Part shown: positions 59,135 through 64,000 of the stretch, piece after piece | Layout of the letters: every line of letters begins with the position of its first letter | Numbering within the stretch: position 1 is the first letter of the stretch | Assembly (NCBI GenBank): GCA_021794255.1 | Contig: JAJYRF010000019.1 | Span: 7,162 to 71,161, forward strand | Direction of reading: 5' to 3' | Origin: a bacterium | GTDB taxonomy: Bacteria > SZUA-79 > Acidulodesulfobacterales > Acidulodesulfobacteraceae | DNA length: 64,000 bases | The notes under the pieces: generated by a model | Databases searched by the model: none | The model's input: only the letters and a program-made list of their open reading frames with translations | What the model was told of the DNA's origin: nothing | Made by a program: the position numbers and the translations under genes

Positions 59135-60916
59135 TTAAATTTTATTTATTTCATTTATAGTTTTTTCTATTAGCAATTGCGTTTTTTCTTTTTCGTAAGA
59201 TTCCGCGTAAATTCTCAAAATCGGTTCTGTTCCAGAAGGTCTTATCAGAAGCCATGAATTATCGGTATATTCAAATTTGTAACCGTCAATAAAATTAACC
59301 GCGGCAACTTCTTTTTTAAATGGAACATTAAAGCTGTTATTTTTTAAATTTTCTATTAATTTTTTTTTAATATCGTTGTCAATATGAATATCGCATCTTT
59401 TATACTCTAATGGATATACTTTGCCGTAAATATCATCTAATAATTCATTTAAATTTTTTTTACGTATCAGCATAATTTTTAACAGCATTAACGAATTAAA
59501 AACTCCGTCTCTTTCAGGTATATGAAACCTTATTCCGATACCTCCGGATTCCTCCCCCCCTATAAGAATATTATTGTCGGGATTTATCATAAGATTGGCT
59601 ATGTTTTTAAAACCTATAGACACTTCATGTAATGTTATATTATATTTATTGCATAAATAATCAATTGTCTTTGATACAGATACTGTTTTTACAACTTCCC
59701 CTTTAAATCCTTCTTCTAATAAATAATTCAACAATATAGAAAATATTTTATGGGAATCTATAAAATTTCCATTATAATCAACAGCGCCTATTCTATCAGC
59801 ATCTCCGTCTGTTGCAAAACCTATTGCGAATTTATTATTTTTTCCTATTTTTCTCACGGCTGCCGAAAGTTTTTTTAAATTTAATTCTATAGGCTCAGGA
59901 TTAATTTTAGGAAAATTTGGATTGATTGTACTATTTATATTTTTGTACTTTATAGAAAATTTTTTTAATACGGAAGAAAGATATCCTATGCCGGCACCGT
60001 ACATAGGGTCAATGATAATTTCCATATTTTTAAAAATAGGACTGCTAATATTTTCTATATCTATTATTTTAATTAAATGATCTAAATAATTTTTTTTAAA
60101 ATCAGTTTTTATTAATTTTCCTGATTTAGGATTATTAGTAAAATAAGTATCTTTTGATTCCGTTGATTCAATTGAATCAAAATTATTCAGACTATCATTA
60201 TTTAGACTTTTATTTAAATCATTTTCTAACTTATTTTGCTTATTTTTTAGGTCATTTAAGTTTAAACTGTTTAAATTATTATTTTGATTTAATTTTTTAT
60301 TTAATAAAATATCATTGGCTATTTTTTCAATTTCTTTAACATCAGATTCTATCATTGAACCGCCGTAATTATTTTTAAATTTAATACCGTTATACTTAAA
60401 GGGATTATGGCTAGCTGTAATCATAACGCCGCATTTGCATAAATTATTTTTTACGGCATAAGATAATACAGGAGACGGGCAGAAAGAATCCGACAGCAAA
60501 ACGTTAAATCCCATCTGTATAAGATTTTCTGCGCATGATAATGCAAATTCTTTAGATAAAAAGCGAGTATCATAGCCTATAGCAATAGCAGCGGGCGAAA
60601 ACTCTATGCCATCAAACTCGCCGATATTATAATCATCAATAATATTGGTGTTTGTTGTATTTTTTACATTATTTACATTATTTACATTATTATTTTCATT
60701 AATACTGCTATTTTTTTCTATATTTTTATAAATATTATTATCTAATTTATTTTTTTTCAGCAAATATATTCCTAAAGCAACCGAAATAACATCAATTTTA
60801 TCAAAATTAAAACTTTCGGCTATAACGCCTCTAAAGCCGTCGGTTCCAAAATTAATTTTTATGCGGTCATCTTTTATAATTTTAGAGATATTATAAAATT
60901 TCAAATTATTTATCAT
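59135..60916 (-). CDS. phosphoglucomutase/phosphomannomutase family protein with Asn-rich inserts
   Basis: 593 residues, about 120 longer than the usual alpha-D-phosphohexomutase. FGTDGFRG opens domain I; catalytic Ser169 in TASHNP; Mg loop DGDADR at 370-375; GGEESGG (about residue 455) and RPSGTEP near the C-terminus are intact, so it should be active. The excess is two low-complexity insertions of Asn/Lys/Leu/Ser: about 58-105 (between strands of domain I) and about 206-262. Such inserts recur in acetate kinase and the IorA-like protein. Glucose versus mannose preference is not readable. The tRNA-Arg gene lies upstream. Confidence 0.88.
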   Translation of the reverse strand: MINNLKFYNISKIIKDDRIKINFGTDGFRGVIAESFNFDKIDVISVALGIYLLKKNKLDNNIYKNIEKNSSINENNNVNNVNNVKNTTNTNIIDDYNIGEFDGIEFSPAAIAIGYDTRFLSKEFALSCAENLIQMGFNVLLSDSFCPSPVLSYAVKNNLCKCGVMITASHNPFKYNGIKFKNNYGGSMIESDVKEIEKIANDILLNKKLNQNNNLNSLNLNDLKNKQNKLENDLNKSLNNDSLNNFDSIESTESKDTYFTNNPKSGKLIKTDFKKNYLDHLIKIIDIENISSPIFKNMEIIIDPMYGAGIGYLSSVLKKFSIKYKNINSTINPNFPKINPEPIELNLKKLSAAVRKIGKNNKFAIGFATDGDADRIGAVDYNGNFIDSHKIFSILLNYLLEEGFKGEVVKTVSVSKTIDYLCNKYNITLHEVSIGFKNIANLMINPDNNILIGGEESGGIGIRFHIPERDGVFNSLMLLKIMLIRKKNLNELLDDIYGKVYPLEYKRCDIHIDNDIKKKLIENLKNNSFNVPFKKEVAAVNFIDGYKFEYTDNSWLLIRPSGTEPILRIYAESYEKEKTQLLIEKTINEINKI

Positions 60917-60997
60917 TATTTATATCATTAATTTTTTTCTATTATTATAATTTTATATTAAAAAAATAAGGACTTAAGTTTATTTAAACCGCCTTAT

Positions 60998-61025
60998 ATC
61001 CCCACAGCTATAAGCTTGTGGGGAT
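60998..61025. terminator. GC-rich hairpin downstream of tRNA-Arg
   Basis: ATCCCCACA (60998-61006) pairs with TGTGGGGAT (61017-61025), with AGCT/AGCT-like pairing inside. It lies about 120 bases past the tRNA on its own strand and before the phosphohexomutase start. No strong T-run, so it may be a processing or attenuation element. Confidence 0.5.
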
Positions 61026-61041
61026 TACGGCGAGATTGGTT

Positions 61042-61116
61042 AACTTTTGCGCCTTACAGCATGCCTTACAGGTTTCAATATATTTTATATAGTTTCAATA
61101 ACTTCTGCGCCTTACA
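61042..61116. repeat. direct repeat AACTTYTGCGCCTTACA
   Basis: The 17-mer occurs at 61042-61058 and 61100-61116 with one difference (T/C), and a shorter GCCTTACAG copy sits between them near 61072. It is GC-richer than the surroundings and next to the 3' end of tRNA-Arg. It is not part of any reading frame I would keep. Confidence 0.65.
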
Positions 61117-61143
61117 AAGCTTTGAAATACCTTACTTTTCAAC

Positions 61144-61220
61144 TGGTGTGTCCGGCGGGATTCGAACCCGCTACCTCAGGAGTCGGAATCCTGAACTCTA
61201 TCCATATGAGCTACAGACAC
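61144..61220 (-). tRNA. tRNA-Arg (anticodon CCG)
   Basis: 77 bases with encoded CCA (61146-61144). Acceptor stem GTGTCTG/CGGACAC, anticodon stem CAGGA/TCCTG around loop TTCCGAC, so the anticodon is CCG (reads CGG). T-arm GCGGG-TTCGAAT-CCCGC is canonical. TATAGT about 10 bases upstream could be a -10 box; no -35 was recognised. Confidence 0.95.
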
Positions 61221-61590
61221 AATTTGTAAACTATAGCTGCCTTGACATACTTCCAGCCTTTCGGCAAGAAATTCTGGTAATATCCCCGGCAGTAGCCTTT
61301 GAAATTTATATCTTATATCTTAATATACTATATTTATATTATATTGCTGTAATTAATTTTATATATTTTTGCCGTAAACAATCAAACTATTTTGGAGCAA
61401 TACATATTGATAAACACGGAAATAGGGCTTTCACATTTGCCGTATGCTGTCACGCCTATTTTAAACTATACTTTTTGTTTGTGATATAATTGTTAATATA
61501 ATATATAATAATATAATTTTTTACAAATCATTTTAATTAATATCTTTCATTATAACACTAAAATAAAATAATATATTAATATATTATATT
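61221..61590. other. intergenic region upstream of tRNA-Arg, with pairing potential
   Basis: 370 bases. 61237-61292 can fold: CTGCC/GGCAG outside, CCAG/CTGG inside, and a GCC-TTTC-GGC hairpin at 61256-61265. A second GC-richer patch at about 61395-61470 carries no supported gene. The rest is AT-rich. It must hold the tRNA promoter and the promoter of the 61591 gene. Confidence 0.35.
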
Positions 61591-62328
61591 ATGATAAATA
61601 ATTTTCAAATGACTGTTTTTACAGGAAATGTAATCAAGAAATTATCCGATAATGCTATTATTTTATCCGGCTTTATTGAAAATAATCTGGAAAAAGATCT
61701 TAATTCTATTATTAATAATAAATTTAACGGATTAGATTTAGAAACAGACTTAAATGATGTTAAAGATAATCTTGTAACAGAACTTAATAATGAAATTCAT
61801 AAATTGATTATCAGCGTAATAACTAACAAAAGGTTAAGACAATCAAAAGATAAAAATAAACTTTATATTTACGAAAATGTACTTAAATTTAGTCCGTTTT
61901 GCAATTCTATGCGAAATATTTATACACTAAACCTTTTAATAAAACTTAATATTAAAAATATATCGCAATATCCTGCTTTAAAAAAACAATCATATATTTC
62001 AGAACTTGCTTTAATGATAAGTTCAATAGTTAAAAATGCTATTGATATATTTTATTCTTTATTAAATTTTAATGATAACAATTATGAATTACACGGCAAT
62101 AAAATAAATAATAAAGCTTATAAACAACAAATACTTAAAAAAACCTGGCAAGATATTAAAAACATTGACTACATTTGCGATAAAATAATAAATGACCTTT
62201 CAAGTATAGAATCGCATTTATACGGATATAATGTTAAAAGTCAAATTATATATTATTCATTAATAGTTTCTTATTTAAAAGAAATTGCAATATTTTCATA
62301 TAGAATTATTGAAAATGCAGTCGCATAA
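61591..62328 (+). CDS. PhoU-like helical protein (tentative)
   Basis: 245 residues, all-helical, very Asn/Ile/Lys-rich, no signal sequence. The N-terminal part (FTGNVIKKLSDNAIILSGFIENN) and the C-terminal repeat (ISELALMISSIVKNAIDIF; YYSLIVSYLKEIAIFSYRIIENAV) resemble PhoU domain helices, where an ERIGDHA-like segment follows a Leu-rich helix, but the key acidic/metal residues are not evident. So this is only a suggestion. acetate kinase follows 70 bases downstream on the same strand, so they may be co-transcribed. ATG start without Shine-Dalgarno. Confidence 0.4.
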   Translation: MINNFQMTVFTGNVIKKLSDNAIILSGFIENNLEKDLNSIINNKFNGLDLETDLNDVKDNLVTELNNEIHKLIISVITNKRLRQSKDKNKLYIYENVLKFSPFCNSMRNIYTLNLLIKLNIKNISQYPALKKQSYISELALMISSIVKNAIDIFYSLLNFNDNNYELHGNKINNKAYKQQILKKTWQDIKNIDYICDKIINDLSSIESHLYGYNVKSQIIYYSLIVSYLKEIAIFSYRIIENAVA

Positions 62329-62398
62329 TTTATTTTAACAAATTTATTTAAAGACACGCAATAATAATATATTAAAATAAATTTTAATTAGGTAAATT

Positions 62399-63904
62399 AT
62401 GAATATATTATCAATAAATTCAGGAAGTTCTTCTGTAAAATTCGCTTATTTCAAATATATAAGAAAAACATCTAAAATAATTTACTGTAAAAATATTAAA
62501 AATAAAAACTGCATAAATAAAACAAAAACAAATAGTAATCATAACAAAAAAGAAGCATCATCTAAAAATATACTTGCTAATCAGTCAAAATTGTTATCAT
62601 TAAACAGATTATACGACGGAGAAATAGAGGAAATAGGAACTCCTTTTTCTTCTTATAGCTATGAACATACCAATGGAAAAGAAAGCGGCAAAATAAATTT
62701 TAAAAACCATCATTCTGCAATATCTTTTATAATTAATGAATTAATTCATAAAAATTTAAATAAAGATGAAAAAATTGATATAGTAGTACACAGATTTGTT
62801 CATGGCGGTAATCTTTTTATTGAACCTCTTGTTATTTCAAATGTTATCTCAAATAAAAATTTAAAAAATAAAAAATATAATTATAACAATAAACATACTA
62901 ACTATAAATCATTCAACAGTCATAGTATAAATAGCGCAAATAATATCAAAAATGGCGATACTGAAATTATTATGACAGATAATGAAATATACTTAAATTT
63001 TCCAGATATAAAAAAATTATCGCAGCTTAACGAACTTGCTCCGCTTCATAATCCGTCAAACTTGCTTGGACTTCAAACCGCGATAAAACTAATCCCCGAA
63101 GCAGCTGAGGTGTGCATATTTGATACTTCTTTTCATTCAACTATTCCGGATTATGCTTCAATATACCCTCTTCCTATTGAATATTATAAAAAATACGGGA
63201 TAAAAAAATACGGCTTTCATGGCATTTCTTATGCTTTTATTTCTAACATCCTAAAACTTTCAGGGTATAATTTTCAAAAAATGATATTGTGTCATCTTGG
63301 AAACGGCGCAAGCATCGCTGCAGTTAAAAACGGTAAATCTATTGACACGTCAATGGGTTACACGCCATTGGAAGGATTAATGATGGGAACAAGAACGGGG
63401 GATATAGATTCGTCGCTATTTTTTATTTTAAAAAATAAATTAAAATTGTCTGAAGAAGAGCTGTATAATATTTATAACAAAAAAAGCGGACTGCTTGGAA
63501 TTTCTCAAAAAACCTATGATGTGAAAGAACTTTTAAACAACTCGGATTATAATTCAAAATTAGCAATTAAAATGTTTTGTTATAGAATTATAAAATATAT
63601 AGGGGCATACTCCGCTGCATTAAACGGCATAGATGCATTAATTTTTTCAGGGGGGATAGGCGAAAATTCATCGTTTATTAGACAGGAAGTATGTAATAAT
63701 CTTTCATATTTAGGTATTAAATTGAATAAATCAAAAAATGCAGGCGCAGTTAAAATTTTTAACAATTCGCCTAAATTAGATACATTAAATTTGGAAAACT
63801 CTATAATAAAAATAAACTCGGGCAAAACTACTGTTCTTGCGGTTAAAACCGATGAAGAATTAATGATGGCAGAAAATGCATTAAAAATTTTGAAAGTTAA
63901 TTAG
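62399..63904 (+). CDS. ackA: acetate kinase with Asn/Lys-rich insertions
   Basis: 501 residues against about 400 for the family. Opening ILSINSGSSSVKFAYF is the phosphate-1 loop; RFVHGG, LAPLHNPSNLLGL, CIFDTSFHSTIPDYASIYPLP, GFHGISYAF, LCHLGNGASIAAVKNGKSIDTSMGYTPLEGLMMGTRTGDID and LIFSGGIGENSSFIR are intact, including the catalytic His and Arg. The extra length is two low-complexity inserts (about residues 21-68 and 150-195). It makes ATP from acetyl phosphate; pta is not in this window. ATG start with TAGGTAA upstream. Confidence 0.95.
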   Translation: MNILSINSGSSSVKFAYFKYIRKTSKIIYCKNIKNKNCINKTKTNSNHNKKEASSKNILANQSKLLSLNRLYDGEIEEIGTPFSSYSYEHTNGKESGKINFKNHHSAISFIINELIHKNLNKDEKIDIVVHRFVHGGNLFIEPLVISNVISNKNLKNKKYNYNNKHTNYKSFNSHSINSANNIKNGDTEIIMTDNEIYLNFPDIKKLSQLNELAPLHNPSNLLGLQTAIKLIPEAAEVCIFDTSFHSTIPDYASIYPLPIEYYKKYGIKKYGFHGISYAFISNILKLSGYNFQKMILCHLGNGASIAAVKNGKSIDTSMGYTPLEGLMMGTRTGDIDSSLFFILKNKLKLSEEELYNIYNKKSGLLGISQKTYDVKELLNNSDYNSKLAIKMFCYRIIKYIGAYSAALNGIDALIFSGGIGENSSFIRQEVCNNLSYLGIKLNKSKNAGAVKIFNNSPKLDTLNLENSIIKINSGKTTVLAVKTDEELMMAENALKILKVN

Positions 63905-64000
63905 AAAAAATTAATTTAATAAAAATATAATAAAATAACCTATATAATATATTAATTTATAATATATTTAATTTATAATATATTTAATTTATTTTAATTA

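Noticed and set aside
61047..61229. 60-codon plus-strand reading frame ending ...CPAGFEPATSGVGILNSIHMSYRHNL
   Set aside because: It is the reverse complement of tRNA-Arg plus flank, a familiar spurious protein; the tRNA explains it fully.
61237..61292. Bacterial SRP (4.5S) RNA candidate
   Set aside because: The foldable segment lacks the conserved GGTCAGG...GGAAGGAAGCAGCC apical domain.
61016..61489. 157-codon plus-strand reading frame across the tRNA region
   Set aside because: It runs through the antisense of the tRNA and non-conserved flanks, with no family similarity or ribosome-binding site.

Overview
The window is a strongly AT-rich (roughly 30% GC by eye) stretch of bacterial chromosome carrying mostly housekeeping genes, with short Shine-Dalgarno sites, several GTG/TTG starts and long AT-rich spacers. 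Recognisable traits are two DsrE-type sulfur-relay proteins, a Rieske/cytochrome b complex with an unusual membrane-anchored dihaem cytochrome c, a plasma-membrane-type H+-exporting P-type ATPase, ATP synthase Fo genes split from F1, molybdopterin synthase genes and two unlinked BadF/HgdC-type ATPase activators. Together these suggest an anaerobic or facultative sulfur-metabolising deltaproteobacterium-like organism, possibly acidophilic (for example the Acidulodesulfobacterales/Sva0485 lineage). That placement is an inference from gene content, not a database result.

Layout. 1-3.2 kb (minus strand): partial TetR regulator, dsrE-like gene with a good promoter and TetR-type operator, 3-methyladenine glycosylase, iron alcohol dehydrogenase. 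3.8-6.1 kb (plus): H+-ATPase, convergent with the Fo genes atpE-atpB-atpI-atpZ (6.3-8.2 kb). 8.6-12.3 kb: cytochrome c/b and Rieske genes. 12.5-29.3 kb (minus): uvrA-pdxA, two PpiC-type foldases, mfd-ppdK, glyS-glyQ, nadA. 29.7-31.4 kb (plus): trpS and a second dsrE-like gene, ending at a perfect 60-bp palindrome. 31.5-34.3 kb (minus): BadF-type ATPase, unknown cysteine-containing partner, trxB. 34.7-46.3 kb: amino-acid permease, MFS exporter, cis-prenyltransferase, hydrolase, aspS, a second MFS exporter, a 17-copy 14-bp tandem repeat, then a pair related to indolepyruvate:ferredoxin oxidoreductase (IorA/IorB) that has lost its thiamine-diphosphate site. 46.3-60.9 kb (minus): PerR/Fur regulator, moaB-moaD-moaE-activase cluster, groES-groEL under a CIRCE element, ABC exporter, dcd, LOG-family protein, ferredoxin, enolase, phosphohexomutase. 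61.1-63.9 kb: tRNA-Arg(CCG), a PhoU-like protein and acetate kinase.

How the genes fit together. The bc-type complex and H+-ATPase move protons, and the Fo genes here would join an F1 encoded elsewhere. ppdK, enolase, phosphohexomutase and acetate kinase belong to central carbon metabolism. Ferredoxin and the BadF-type ATPases point to low-potential iron-sulfur chemistry.

The most interesting items are the eroded IorAB-like pair beneath a minisatellite, the 10-helix/dihaem cytochrome fusion, the 60-bp palindrome, the glyQ gene with no canonical start codon, the BadF-type ATPase plus unknown partner, and asparagine-rich insertions in several otherwise ordinary enzymes. No CRISPR array, transposase, phage or plasmid genes were seen.
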